Assembly: GCF_002018875.1 (NCBI RefSeq)
Contig: NZ_MVOL01000003.1
Span: 558,001 to 622,000, forward strand
DNA: 64,000 bases
Reading direction: 5' to 3'
Source of the DNA: Pseudomonas sp. MF4836
GTDB lineage: Bacteria; Pseudomonadota; Gammaproteobacteria; Pseudomonadales; Pseudomonadaceae
The notes under the pieces were generated by a model. That model had not been told where the DNA came from. It ran no database searches and was given only the letters and a program-made list of their open reading frames with translations. A program made the translations under genes and the position numbers. Below, piece after piece: positions 45,498 to 53,939 of this stretch. Position 1 is the stretch's first letter. The number at the start of each line of letters is the position of its first letter.

Positions 45498-46220
45498 ATG
45501 AGCCACGCTGTTTCCCGTTTGCGCGCCCAGCGCCTGGCCCGTGCCGTCAAACCCTTCGTTGCACGAGGTTCGCGGGCCGAACGCTGCCCCGGCTGCCGGG
45601 TTATTCCCTCCCATTGCATGTGTGCCTGGCGGCCCAAGGTCTCGGCCAGATCGGCCATGTGCCTGGTGATGCATGATGTGGAGCCGCTCAAACCCAGCAA
45701 TACCGGCTGGCTGATCGCTGACGTGATCGATGAGACCAGCGCGTTCCCATGGTCGCGGACCGAAGTCGATCCCGAGTTGCTGGCGCTGATTGCCGATCCG
45801 CAATGGCAGCCGTACATCGTTTTTCCGGGGGAGTTCGTGGCGCCGGAGCGGGTGGTGAGCGAAGTTCGCCTGGAAGAAGGCAAGCGCCCACTGTTTATTC
45901 TGCTGGACGCGACCTGGAGCGAAGCGCGCAAGATGTTTCGCAAGAGCCCGTACCTGGAACACTTGCCGGTGCTCAGCCTGGAGCCCGAGCAACTGTCGCG
46001 CTATAAACTGCGACGCTCCAAGCGCGACGACCACTTTTGCACTGCGGAGGTGGCCGCGTTATGCCTGGAACTGGCCCAGGACCCGCTTGCCAGTGAGGTG
46101 CTAGACGCCTATCTGGACGTGTTCAGCACTCATTATCTGGCGGCCAAGTATCAATTGGTCATCGACCCCGATGATGAGGTCCATAACCGGCTCAAGCCCT
46201 TTCTGCCGTCTGCGCCCTAA
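45498..46220 (+). CDS. DTW-domain tRNA-uridine aminocarboxypropyltransferase
   Basis: 240 residues from the ATG at 45498. The zinc-binding ERCPGCRVIPSHCMCAW is near residues 34-50 and the DTW motif appears as LLDATWSEARKM near 140, with YKLRRSKRDDHFCTAEVAAL. DTW proteins (TapT type) add an aminocarboxypropyl group from SAM to tRNA uridines. Its 3' end overlaps the convergent transporter gene by 29 bases. Confidence 0.9.
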   Translation: MSHAVSRLRAQRLARAVKPFVARGSRAERCPGCRVIPSHCMCAWRPKVSARSAMCLVMHDVEPLKPSNTGWLIADVIDETSAFPWSRTEVDPELLALIADPQWQPYIVFPGEFVAPERVVSEVRLEEGKRPLFILLDATWSEARKMFRKSPYLEHLPVLSLEPEQLSRYKLRRSKRDDHFCTAEVAALCLELAQDPLASEVLDAYLDVFSTHYLAAKYQLVIDPDDEVHNRLKPFLPSAP

Positions 46221-47103
46221 GCAGTTGCGGCTTTCTGGGCCAGAGTTGCGCCACCAGCATGCCGCTGAGCATCAGCGCACAGCCTATATAGCCGCGCATC
46301 TGCAGGGACTCATCCAGCAGCCAGGCGCCGGCAATGGCGGCGAACACCGCTTCCAGCGACAGAATAATCGCCGCATGGGAGGCGATCGCGTCCTTTTGCG
46401 CGATCACCTGCAGGGTGTAGCCGATCCCCACGGCAATCACCCCGCCATACACGATGGCCGGGCCGGCAGCGATGATCGCGGTCCATTCAATGGGCTCAAG
46501 GCACAGGGCTAGGATCAGGCTGACCACCGAACAGGTGGTGAATTGCAGAAAGGCCAGGCGAATCGGGTCGTGACGGCTGGCGAATATGCCGACCAGCACC
46601 ACGTGCCCACCCCAGACAAAGGCGCCAATCAACTGCAGCCAGTCCCCGGAGGCCACCGTGAAGCCCTCGTTGACGCTCAGCAGAAACATCCCCACCACCG
46701 CCAGCACTGCGCCGAGCCAGGTACCCAACCCGGTCTTTTGCCCGATCAGCAGCCCCAGAAGTGGCACTACAATGACGTAGAGCCCGGTGATGAAGCCGGC
46801 ATTGGTGACGCTGGTGAACATCAGTCCGACTTGTTGCAGGTTGATGCCCAGAGCCAGGGCCAGGCCCATCAGGCTGCCTCCGAGCAAAAGACCTCGGGTC
46901 AGCAGTGGCTCAGCCTTGGGCTCACCGCGCTGGCGGCGCAGCACCAAGGGCAGCAGGCACAGCGAGCCGAGGGCAAAACGCAGGCCGGAATAAAGGAAAG
47001 GACCGATGTGGTCCATGCCCGTGGTTTGGGCGACAAAGGCCGAGCCCCAGATAATGGCGGTGACCAGCATCAGGACATCGGCACGCAAGGCTCGGCTTCG
47101 CAT
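46192..47103 (-). CDS. EamA/DMT-family transporter
   Basis: 303 residues from the ATG at 47103. About ten membrane segments are visible, with the EamA repeat starts VLMLVTAIIWGSAFVAQTTG and WLQLIGAFVWGGHVVLVGIF, and FLLSVNEG between. It is an inner-membrane metabolite exporter; the substrate cannot be told from sequence. It is convergent with the DTW gene and divergent from erdR (240-base gap 47104-47342 with no gene). Confidence 0.9.
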   Translation of the reverse strand: MRSRALRADVLMLVTAIIWGSAFVAQTTGMDHIGPFLYSGLRFALGSLCLLPLVLRRQRGEPKAEPLLTRGLLLGGSLMGLALALGINLQQVGLMFTSVTNAGFITGLYVIVVPLLGLLIGQKTGLGTWLGAVLAVVGMFLLSVNEGFTVASGDWLQLIGAFVWGGHVVLVGIFASRHDPIRLAFLQFTTCSVVSLILALCLEPIEWTAIIAAGPAIVYGGVIAVGIGYTLQVIAQKDAIASHAAIILSLEAVFAAIAGAWLLDESLQMRGYIGCALMLSGMLVAQLWPRKPQLLRAQTAERA

Positions 47104-47342
47104 GATGGCTCTCTTATTAGTTAGCCGGCTACGATGCCGCAAAGCTTGGAACTTGACCACCCCGGCTTCGCTGGGCATGCTTGGCGCCGATTAGGGCGCG
47201 ACCGAAGTTTGAAACGCCGCTTTCCCGGGCTCTTGGCGTTGATCGTGCTGTTTTCAGATGGCGCATTCTGGCGCGCATCTGTGTTGTTTTGGTGAGGACC
47301 GAATGCATCGGTTCAGCCATAAAAAACAGGATCATTTGAAAA

Positions 47343-47993
47343 ATGGCCACATACGAAATCCTGATAGCTGATGACCATCCACTGTTTCGTGGTGCACTGC
47401 ATCAGGCGCTGACCCTGGGCCTTGGCCCTGATGTGCGGCTGGTGGAGGTGGCGAGTATCGCCGAGCTGGAATCGCGCTTGAGCGAGAAGGCCGACTGGGA
47501 CCTGGTGCTGCTGGACCTGAACATGCCCGGTGCCTACGGTTTTTCCGGGCTGGTGCTGTTGCGCGGTCAGTACCCGCAAATCCCGGTGGTGATGGTTTCG
47601 GCCCAGGAAGAAGCCTCGGTCATGGTGCGTTCCCGTGAGTTCGGTGCCAGCGGTTTCATTCCCAAATCCAGCCCACTGGAAGTCATCCAGAAAGCAGTGC
47701 GCAGCGTGCTCGACGGTGACGTCTGGTGGCCGCCGCAGGCGTTTGAACAGGTCAGCGTTTCTGCCGAAGCCAAGGCCGCCAGCGAGGGCCTGGCCAGTCT
47801 CACGCCGCAGCAGTTTCGGGTGTTGACCATGGTCTGCGAAGGGTTGCTGAACAAGCAGATTGCCTACGAGCTGAGCGTATCGGAGGCGACGATCAAGGCC
47901 CACGTCACGGCCATTTTCCGTAAGCTCGGGGTGCGTACCCGGACCCAGGCCGCCTTGCTCCTGCAACAACTTGAGTCAATTTCCAGCCACTGA
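47343..47993 (+). CDS. erdR: LuxR-family response regulator ErdR
   Basis: 216 residues. Receiver domain 1-125 with the acidic pair in LIADDHPLF, phospho-acceptor Asp in LVLLDLNMPG and Lys in GFIPKSS; C-terminal LuxR HTH (LTPQQFRVLTMVCEGLLNKQ, ELSVSEATIKAHVTAIFRKL). Position directly before dgkA matches erdR (PA3604), which controls acetate/ethanol metabolism genes in Pseudomonas. No cognate kinase is encoded here. Confidence 0.88.
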   Translation: MATYEILIADDHPLFRGALHQALTLGLGPDVRLVEVASIAELESRLSEKADWDLVLLDLNMPGAYGFSGLVLLRGQYPQIPVVMVSAQEEASVMVRSREFGASGFIPKSSPLEVIQKAVRSVLDGDVWWPPQAFEQVSVSAEAKAASEGLASLTPQQFRVLTMVCEGLLNKQIAYELSVSEATIKAHVTAIFRKLGVRTRTQAALLLQQLESISSH

Positions 47994-48070
47994 TGGTCGG
48001 TTTGTTCACGCTTTTTTGACTCTTGTTGAACTAGTTTTCCCACTTCTTTTTTTGCTCAGTTGCCTACCTT

Positions 48071-48433
48071 ATGTCGCCTTTCAAGGGTCAAACCGGTCTT
48101 AAACGCATCCTCAACGCCTCCGGCTACTCCTTCGATGGTTTGCGTGCCGCCTTCACTGGCGAAGCCGCATTCCGTCAACTGGTGCTGCTCAACGTCATTT
48201 TGATTCCGGTGAGCTTCTTGCTGTCCGTCAGCCGGGTCGAGCGCGCGTTGCTGATTGCGGTCTGTCTGCTGGCGCTGATTGTCGAACTGCTCAATTCGGC
48301 GGTGGAAGCGGCGATCGACCGGATTTCCCTGGATCGCCACCCCCTGTCAAAAAACGCCAAGGACATGGGCAGCGCCGCGCAGTTCGTGGCACTGAGCATG
48401 ATTGCCGCCGTATGGGCGGTGATCCTGATCTAG
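48071..48433 (+). CDS. dgkA: Diacylglycerol kinase
   Basis: 120 residues, three membrane helices. GLKRILNASGYSFDGLRAAF, EAAFRQLVLLNVILIPVSFL and the signature VELLNSAVEAAIDRISL (Glu and Asp catalytic) are present. It phosphorylates diacylglycerol released during membrane-derived oligosaccharide or lipopolysaccharide synthesis. Its stop overlaps the convergent finR stop. Confidence 0.96.
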   Translation: MSPFKGQTGLKRILNASGYSFDGLRAAFTGEAAFRQLVLLNVILIPVSFLLSVSRVERALLIAVCLLALIVELLNSAVEAAIDRISLDRHPLSKNAKDMGSAAQFVALSMIAAVWAVILI

Positions 48434-49356
48434 GGAATGCTCGGCAGCACGATCTCGTCGCTGCGTTGCACGCCAGCTGTGAATGCGCGGCACAGCTCCA
48501 GGAACTCGCGCATGGCCGAGGTCTGGTACTTCTGCTTATGCCAGATGAAGTAGAACTGCCGGGCCAGGTCCAGGTCCGGGGTTTCCACCGGCACCAGGCT
48601 GCCACGGCGGAAGGCATCGCGCAGGGCTAGCCGAGAGATGCAGCCAATCCCCAAACCAGACTCCACCGCGCGCTTGATGGCCTCGGTGTGCTCCAGTTCC
48701 AGGCGGATATTCAGTGCGCTACGGTGATGGCGCATTGCTTGGTCGAAGGTCAGGCGCGTACCTGAACCCTGTTCCCGCAGGATCCAGGCCTCTTGGGTCA
48801 ACTCCTCCATGGTGGCGTGCCCGCGTTTGGCCAGGGGGTGCTGCGGGGCGCAGAACACCACCAGCTCATCTTCGACCCAGGTCTGGACTTCGATATCAGG
48901 ATGACTGCAGTCACCTTCAATTAGACCCAGATCAATTTCGTAGTGGGCGACCTGTTGCACGATATGCGCAGTGTTCTGTACATGCAGCTTCACCTGGCTT
49001 TCCGGATGGACCTGCATGAAGCTGCCGATCAGCAAGGTGGCCAGGTAGTTGCCGATGGTCAGGGTGGCGCCCACCGACAGCGAGCCGAAGCCGGATTTGC
49101 CGTTGAGCAGGTCCTCGATTTCCTTGGCCTGGTCCAGCAGCGCCACCGCTTGCGGCAACAGCTGTTTGCCCAGGGCGTTGAGGCTCAGGCGCTTGCCGGC
49201 GCGGTCGAACAATTGGCAACTCGATTGCCGTTCGAGCTCACTGATCGAGGTACTCGCGGCGGATTGGGAAAGGGCCAGCAACCCGGCAGCGCGAGACACG
49301 CTCTCTTGCTGGGCAACGGCGACGAATACTTGAAGTTGACGGAGAGTAAATCGCAT
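48430..49356 (-). CDS. finR: LysR-family regulator FinR
   Basis: 308 residues from the ATG at 49356 (MRFTLRQLQVFVAVAQQESV). The winged HTH has SRAAGLLALSQSAASTSISE; the rest is a substrate-binding-like effector domain (GATLTIGNYLATLLIGSF; EDELVVFCAPQHPLA). It is divergent from fpr, the arrangement of finR, which activates fpr under superoxide or osmotic stress. The call rests on that neighbour plus family. Confidence 0.88.
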   Translation of the reverse strand: MRFTLRQLQVFVAVAQQESVSRAAGLLALSQSAASTSISELERQSSCQLFDRAGKRLSLNALGKQLLPQAVALLDQAKEIEDLLNGKSGFGSLSVGATLTIGNYLATLLIGSFMQVHPESQVKLHVQNTAHIVQQVAHYEIDLGLIEGDCSHPDIEVQTWVEDELVVFCAPQHPLAKRGHATMEELTQEAWILREQGSGTRLTFDQAMRHHRSALNIRLELEHTEAIKRAVESGLGIGCISRLALRDAFRRGSLVPVETPDLDLARQFYFIWHKQKYQTSAMREFLELCRAFTAGVQRSDEIVLPSIP

Positions 49357-49491
49357 ATCGATATAACCGATAACCCTTATCTTAATAATCCATTTAACAG
49401 ATATTGTCGCCGCCATTAGAATGCTATGCAATTGTGCTCAGCTCATTGTGCACTGAGCTTGCGCAGACAACTTTCCAGGAGTTCCCCGTAC
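49357..49491. promoter_or_regulatory. Divergent finR-fpr control region
   Basis: An AT-rich 135-base interval with ATAACC repeats and the dyad ATAACCCTTAT at 49370-49380, next to the finR start. It should carry the FinR-binding site activating fpr; the exact site is not proved. Confidence 0.5.
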
Positions 49492-50271
49492 ATGAGCAAC
49501 ATGAACCACGAACGTGTCCTCAGTGTTCACCACTGGAACGACACGCTGTTCAGCTTCAAGTGCACCCGCGATCCGGGCCTGCGCTTCGAGAACGGTCAGT
49601 TCGTGATGATCGGCCTGCAACAACCCAACGGCCGCCCGCTTATGCGCGCTTACTCGATTGCCAGCCCTAACTGGGAAGAGCATCTCGAGTTCTTCAGCAT
49701 CAAGGTTCCTGATGGTCCGCTGACTTCCCAACTGCAGCACTTGAAGGAAGGCGACGAGATCATCATCAGCAAAAAACCGACCGGCACCCTGGTGCTGGAC
49801 GATTTGAAGCCTGGTAAACACCTGTACCTGCTCAGCACCGGTACTGGCCTGGCGCCCTTCATGAGCGTGATCCAGGATCCGGAAACCTACGAGCGTTTCG
49901 AAAAAGTGATCCTGTGCCACGGCGTGCGCTACGTCAACGAAGTCGCCTACCGCGAATTCATCACCGAGCACCTGCCGCAGAACGAGTTCTTCGGCGAGGC
50001 GCTGCGTGACAAGTTGATCTACTACCCAACCGTGACCCGCGAGCCGTTCGAAAACGAAGGCCGCCTGACCGACCTGATGCGCAGCGGCAAACTGTTCAGC
50101 GACATCGGCCTGCCGCCGATCAACCCGCAGGACGACCGCGCCATGCTGTGCGGCAGCCCGAGCATGCTCGACGAGACCAGCGAAGTGCTCAACAGCTTCG
50201 GCCTCAAGGTTTCGCCGCGTATGCGCGAGCCGGGGGATTACCTGATCGAGCGCGCCTTCGTCGAGAAGTAA
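49492..50271 (+). CDS. fpr: Ferredoxin-NADP(+) reductase
   Basis: 259 residues from the ATG at 49492 (ribosome site ccaggag). FAD-binding RAYSIAS and NADP-binding LLSTGTGLAPFMSVI are visible, and the end YLIERAFVEK is typical of the bacterial subclass. It passes electrons from NADPH to ferredoxin or flavodoxin during oxidative stress and iron-sulfur repair. Regulated by the adjacent FinR. Confidence 0.96.
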   Translation: MSNMNHERVLSVHHWNDTLFSFKCTRDPGLRFENGQFVMIGLQQPNGRPLMRAYSIASPNWEEHLEFFSIKVPDGPLTSQLQHLKEGDEIIISKKPTGTLVLDDLKPGKHLYLLSTGTGLAPFMSVIQDPETYERFEKVILCHGVRYVNEVAYREFITEHLPQNEFFGEALRDKLIYYPTVTREPFENEGRLTDLMRSGKLFSDIGLPPINPQDDRAMLCGSPSMLDETSEVLNSFGLKVSPRMREPGDYLIERAFVEK

Positions 50272-50286
50272 GCGCCTCGTTCCACT

Positions 50287-50328
50287 AAAAAGCCCGCGTT
50301 GCCTGAGAAGGCAGCGCGGGCTTTTTTG
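50287..50328. terminator. Terminator shared by fpr and trmO
   Basis: AAAAAGCCCGCGTTGCCT / AGGCAGCGCGGGCTTTTTT: a long stem with T-runs on both sides, between convergent genes. Confidence 0.92.
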
Positions 50329-50338
50329 TTTCTGCGGT

Positions 50339-51034
50339 TCAGGCGGCGGGGACCACTTCCAGCACCCGAATCAGGCCCGGCTCCGGATAATGCCAGCGCA
50401 CGTCCAGGTCCCAGAATTGCGCGCCGTACTGGCGTTCCGGCGTGGGTGCCTGATAAGCCGGACGCGGATCCTGGGCCAGGCACTGCTCGATCAGCTCGAC
50501 CAAGGGCTCTTGCAGGCGCTGAGCGTGCGTATGAGCCTGTTGCAGCGCTTCGTCGGCCCAGTGCACCGGGATCAGTTGCGGTGCGGTGCTGGCGATGCTG
50601 TTGTGGGCGCTGTCGATGATGTCGGCGTACGGCACGTAGGGCTTGATGTCGAGGATCGGCGTGCCGTCCAGCAGGTCGATGCCGGAGATCCACAGACGGC
50701 CGGCTTCAACTCTGTCCAACTTGACCACCGATTGGCCGATGCCGTTGGGGCGGTGGGTGGCGCGGGTGGCGAACACCCCCATGGATTTATTGCCGCCCAG
50801 GCGCGGCGGCCGCACCTTGAGCCGTGGCTTGTCCTCCAGCGCCTGGTGGAACACAAACAGCAGCCACACGTGGCTCACCTGCTCCAGGCCCTGGACCGCG
50901 TCGCCTTGATCGAATGGCGCCACCAACTCCAGCACGCCGCGCGCGGCCGGGGCCAGTTGTGGCTGGCGCGGGATGGCGAATTTTTCCTTGAAGCAGGAAC
51001 GCACGAAGCCGATGGGGGAAACGCTGTAGGTCAT
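50339..51034 (-). CDS. trmO: tRNA (N6-threonylcarbamoyladenosine(37)-N6)-methyltransferase TrmO
   Basis: 231 residues from the ATG at 51034. The TsaA/TrmO signatures are SPIGFVRSCFKEKFAIPRQP, GLEQVSHVWLLFVFH, GVFATRATHRPNGIGQSVVK and LDGTPILDIKPYVPYAD. It methylates t6A37 of tRNA-Thr using SAM. It follows the SDR gene on the same strand after 73 bases. Confidence 0.94.
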   Translation of the reverse strand: MTYSVSPIGFVRSCFKEKFAIPRQPQLAPAARGVLELVAPFDQGDAVQGLEQVSHVWLLFVFHQALEDKPRLKVRPPRLGGNKSMGVFATRATHRPNGIGQSVVKLDRVEAGRLWISGIDLLDGTPILDIKPYVPYADIIDSAHNSIASTAPQLIPVHWADEALQQAHTHAQRLQEPLVELIEQCLAQDPRPAYQAPTPERQYGAQFWDLDVRWHYPEPGLIRVLEVVPAA

Positions 51035-51107
51035 GGTCAGGGGTCGAGGCCGGGTGAGGCGCGCATGATAGCGCACCCGGCGGCCAGCGCCCGCGAACGC
51101 CGCTCCT

Positions 51108-51878
51108 TCAGAGGCTGAAGCCGCCATCCAGCGGGATGATGTTGCCGGTCATATAGGCCCCGGCGGTACTCGCCAGGCTGATGGCCAGCGCGGCCATTTC
51201 CTCTTCGCGTCCCCAGCGCCCCATGGGGATCAGCGCGGTGTCTTCCGCCAGTGCCTGCTCATCGTTGCCGATGTGCTGGGTCATCTTGCTCGGAAAGCGC
51301 CCCGGAGCGATCACATTGACGTTGATGTGCTGGCTGACCAGCTCGCGGGCCAGAATCCGCGACAACTGGTGCAGGGCAGCCTTGCTCGGGCCGTAGGCGT
51401 ACGCCTGTTCGCCAAAGGAAGCAATGCCCGCCACCGAGCCGATATTGATGATCCGCGCCGGGTTCTGCGCCGAGCCGGCTTTGCGCAGCAGCGGCAGACA
51501 TTGCTGGATGCAGGTGAAGACCGAGGTCACGTTGAGCTGCATGACCTTCTCCCAGCCCTTGACCGGGTAGCTTTCCAGCGGTGCGCCCCAGGTGGTGCCG
51601 GCGTTGTTCACCAGGATGTCCAGTTGAGCGACCTCCTGTTCCAGCTGCGCGACCAAGTGCTGCACGCTTTCTTCGGTGGCCAGGTTGGCAGCCAGCCCGC
51701 GGCATTGCCCCAGGGCGCCGAGTTCTTCGGCGGTCTGCCGGCAGGCCTCGGCATCGCGCGCGCACACGTAAACGCTGGCGCCGGCCTCGACAAAGGCCTT
51801 GGCGATCATTTTGCCGATACCACGGGTGCCGCCGGTCACCAGGGCGGTGCGGCCTTGCAGGGAGAAGTAGGGATGCAT
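51108..51878 (-). CDS. rhlG: RhlG-type short-chain dehydrogenase
   Basis: 256 residues. The Rossmann motif is TGGTRGIG, with NNAG near residue 90, catalytic Ser in NIGSVAG and YxxxK in YAYGPSKAALHQ. The N-terminus MHPYFSLQGRTALVTGG and the overall sequence are close to P. aeruginosa RhlG, an NADPH-dependent beta-ketoacyl reductase formerly assigned to rhamnolipid precursor supply. Rhamnolipid genes are not seen here, so only the reductase activity is inferred. Confidence 0.85.
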   Translation of the reverse strand: MHPYFSLQGRTALVTGGTRGIGKMIAKAFVEAGASVYVCARDAEACRQTAEELGALGQCRGLAANLATEESVQHLVAQLEQEVAQLDILVNNAGTTWGAPLESYPVKGWEKVMQLNVTSVFTCIQQCLPLLRKAGSAQNPARIINIGSVAGIASFGEQAYAYGPSKAALHQLSRILARELVSQHINVNVIAPGRFPSKMTQHIGNDEQALAEDTALIPMGRWGREEEMAALAISLASTAGAYMTGNIIPLDGGFSL

Positions 51879-52008
51879 GGCGAGTCCTGAGGGCTTGGAG
51901 TAAGGGGTTACCCTAGTCGTCAGGCGGGTGCAGCGGAGCCACTATTTTTACAGGGAATACGGCGTCATGCGCGGAGGCGGTGACCGTAGTCAGCCGCCTC
52001 CGAGGTGC

Positions 52009-52476
52009 TCAGGGACGGACGCGCAGGGTCAGGCCCTTGAGGAAATTGCGCAGCAACTGGTCGCCGCACGGACGGTAGTTGGTGTGGCCGAACTTGCGGA
52101 ACAGCGCGCTCAACTCAGGCTTGGACACCGGGAACTCGGCGGCCTTGAGGATGGCGTGCATGTCGTCTTCCTTGAGTTCGAAGGCCACCCGCAGTTTTTT
52201 CAGGATGATGTTGTTGGTCACCGGGACTTCGATCGGCTGCGGCGGACGGCTTTCGTCCTTGCCACGCTTGAAAATCACCAGGCCGTCGAGGAAGTGCGCC
52301 ATGACTTCATCCGGGCAACGGACGAAGCCTTCTTCGTCTTCCTCTTTCTTGTCGAGGTAGGTCACCAGGTCGGCCAGGGCCACGTCCATGCCGCCGAGTT
52401 TGATGATCTCGATGACTTTCTTGTCGCTGATGTCGAGCATGTAGCGCACGCTGCGCAGTACGTCGTTATGAATCAT
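52009..52476 (-). CDS. DUF1456 (YehS-like) protein
   Basis: 155 residues from the ATG at 52476; a TTG three codons upstream is an alternative. Two DUF1456 repeats are visible: MIHNDVLRSVRYMLDISDKK and VTNNIILKKLRVAFELKEDD, each with a conserved helical pattern. Function is unknown in the family. It lies 75 bases after the pseudouridine-synthase-like gene on the same strand. Confidence 0.9.
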   Translation of the reverse strand: MIHNDVLRSVRYMLDISDKKVIEIIKLGGMDVALADLVTYLDKKEEDEEGFVRCPDEVMAHFLDGLVIFKRGKDESRPPQPIEVPVTNNIILKKLRVAFELKEDDMHAILKAAEFPVSKPELSALFRKFGHTNYRPCGDQLLRNFLKGLTLRVRP

Positions 52477-52551
52477 GGTGTGCAATCCTGATATTCAGCA
52501 GTGGGCGCCGCATAAGCTGCGGCGCCGAAATGTAAGGCGGCGGCAGAGGTC

Positions 52552-53262
52552 TTAGAACTTCTCTTTGCCGGACAGGTAGCGCCATTGCCCCAGGGGCACT
52601 TTGCCGATGGACACGCCGCCGATGCGGATCCGACGGATGGCGACGACCTTCAGGCCGACGGCCTGGCAGAACAGGGCGATCACGCCCGGTTGCGGGTTTT
52701 TCATGGCAAAGCGCAGGCGGTTTTCGTTTTGCCAACTGGCCTTGACCGGCGGCAGCTCCTTGCCCTTGTAGGTCAGACCGTGATTCAGGCGGTTCAAGCC
52801 ATGAGCCACCATGTCGCCTTCAACCTCGACCACGTATTCCTGCTCGATCTTGCTGGCGTCGGCGGTGAGCTTGCGCAAAATCTTCCAGTCCTGGGTGAAC
52901 ACCAGCAGGCCGCTGGCGTTGGCCTGCAAGTCGCTGCTGGCGGTCAGGCGCAGGAAGTGCCCCTTGAGCGGGCGCTTGCCGTAGCGATGCTCCTCGCTCA
53001 GGGTGTCGGCGCTGATGCTGGCCATGGCGCTGTCTGCATCCATGCCCACCGGCACGTTCAGCAGAATCGTCACCGGCTCCGGCGCGGTGGCCTTGGCCTC
53101 CGGGTCGAGCTCGACCTTCTGGTTCTCAACCTTGAACTGCGGCTCGTCGATCACCTCGCCATCCACCGTGACCCAGCCGCCCTCGATGAACAGCTCAGCC
53201 TCCCGGCGGGAACAGCCGACGAGTTCGATGAGGCGTTTGGAGAGACGAATCGGGTCAGTCAT
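52552..53262 (-). CDS. S4-domain pseudouridine-synthase-like protein, catalytic Asp absent
   Basis: 236 residues from the ATG at 53262. The N-terminal S4 RNA-binding domain is RLSKRLIELVGCSRREAELF, VDGEVIDEP; the C-terminal part has the RsuA/RluF-like fold pattern (GLLVFTQDWKILRKLTADAS, EQEYVVEVEGD, GVIALFCQAVGLKVVAIRR). In active enzymes the motif preceding GLL is RLD; here it reads DLQANASGLL, with Gln at the Asp position. The protein may bind rRNA without modifying it. The usual annotation as an rRNA pseudouridine synthase should be treated with care. Confidence 0.82.
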   Translation of the reverse strand: MTDPIRLSKRLIELVGCSRREAELFIEGGWVTVDGEVIDEPQFKVENQKVELDPEAKATAPEPVTILLNVPVGMDADSAMASISADTLSEEHRYGKRPLKGHFLRLTASSDLQANASGLLVFTQDWKILRKLTADASKIEQEYVVEVEGDMVAHGLNRLNHGLTYKGKELPPVKASWQNENRLRFAMKNPQPGVIALFCQAVGLKVVAIRRIRIGGVSIGKVPLGQWRYLSGKEKF

Positions 53263-53344
53263 GACAGGGGCCGCAGTAAAAGGGGGTGGGCATTGTACCT
53301 GCCTGGCGCCGGTTAATCCCGGGTCCATTTGCCGGTTGTGGCTT

Positions 53345-53818
53345 TTAGCCGCGTCCGGCTTGCAGGTGCGGCTGTTTCAAGCGCATGTGCAGCAGCGGAT
53401 AAGGCTGGCCCATGCCGTCGTGTTCCGTGCGGCCGATGACTTCGAAGCCTTGCTTGAAATAGAACCCCAGGGCCTGGGGATTCTGTTCGTTGACGTCCAG
53501 CTGGCAGGCATTCAGGTGCTCGACGGCGTACTTGAGCAACTGCCGGCCCAGGCCTTGGCCGCGATGGGCCGGGTCGATAAACAGCATCTCGATCTTGCCC
53601 GCGGCCACCCCGGCAAACCCGGTGATCTGCAGGCGATGGTCACGGGTGCAGATCAACATCACCGCATCCAGGTAGCGGGTCAGCACCAGATTTTTCAGCA
53701 GTTCGATGTAGCTGTCCGGCAGGAAGTCGTGGGTGGCGCGTACCGACGCCTCCCAGACCCGGGTCAGTTCCGCGTAGTCGCTGTTTTTCGGGGTGTGGAT
53801 GATCGCGTGCTGGCGCAT
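53345..53818 (-). CDS. GNAT-family N-acetyltransferase
   Basis: 157 residues. The acetyl-CoA-binding motif A is IDPAHRGQGLGRQLLKYAVE (near residues 80-100), followed by DVNEQNPQALGFYFKQGFEV, both typical of GNAT enzymes of the YjaB/YiaC type. The acceptor substrate cannot be determined. It precedes the S4-domain gene on the same strand (82-base gap). Confidence 0.9.
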   Translation of the reverse strand: MRQHAIIHTPKNSDYAELTRVWEASVRATHDFLPDSYIELLKNLVLTRYLDAVMLICTRDHRLQITGFAGVAAGKIEMLFIDPAHRGQGLGRQLLKYAVEHLNACQLDVNEQNPQALGFYFKQGFEVIGRTEHDGMGQPYPLLHMRLKQPHLQAGRG

Positions 53819-53884
53819 GCCGCCGGGTCCTGTGTTGTGCCTGGCCGCCTTGATGGAGGCCGTCTGTTGAGCAAACGATAGACC

Positions 53885-53932
53885 TAAAAAAGCCCCGCAT
53901 CTCGGGAAGAGAGCAGGGCTTTTCGATTTTTT
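53885..53932 (-). terminator. rimO terminator
   Basis: On the minus strand AAAAGCCCTGC...GCGGGGCTTTTTT; a stem of about 9 bp with T-runs on both sides, directly after the rimO stop. Confidence 0.85.
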
Positions 53933-53939
53933 TTACCCG

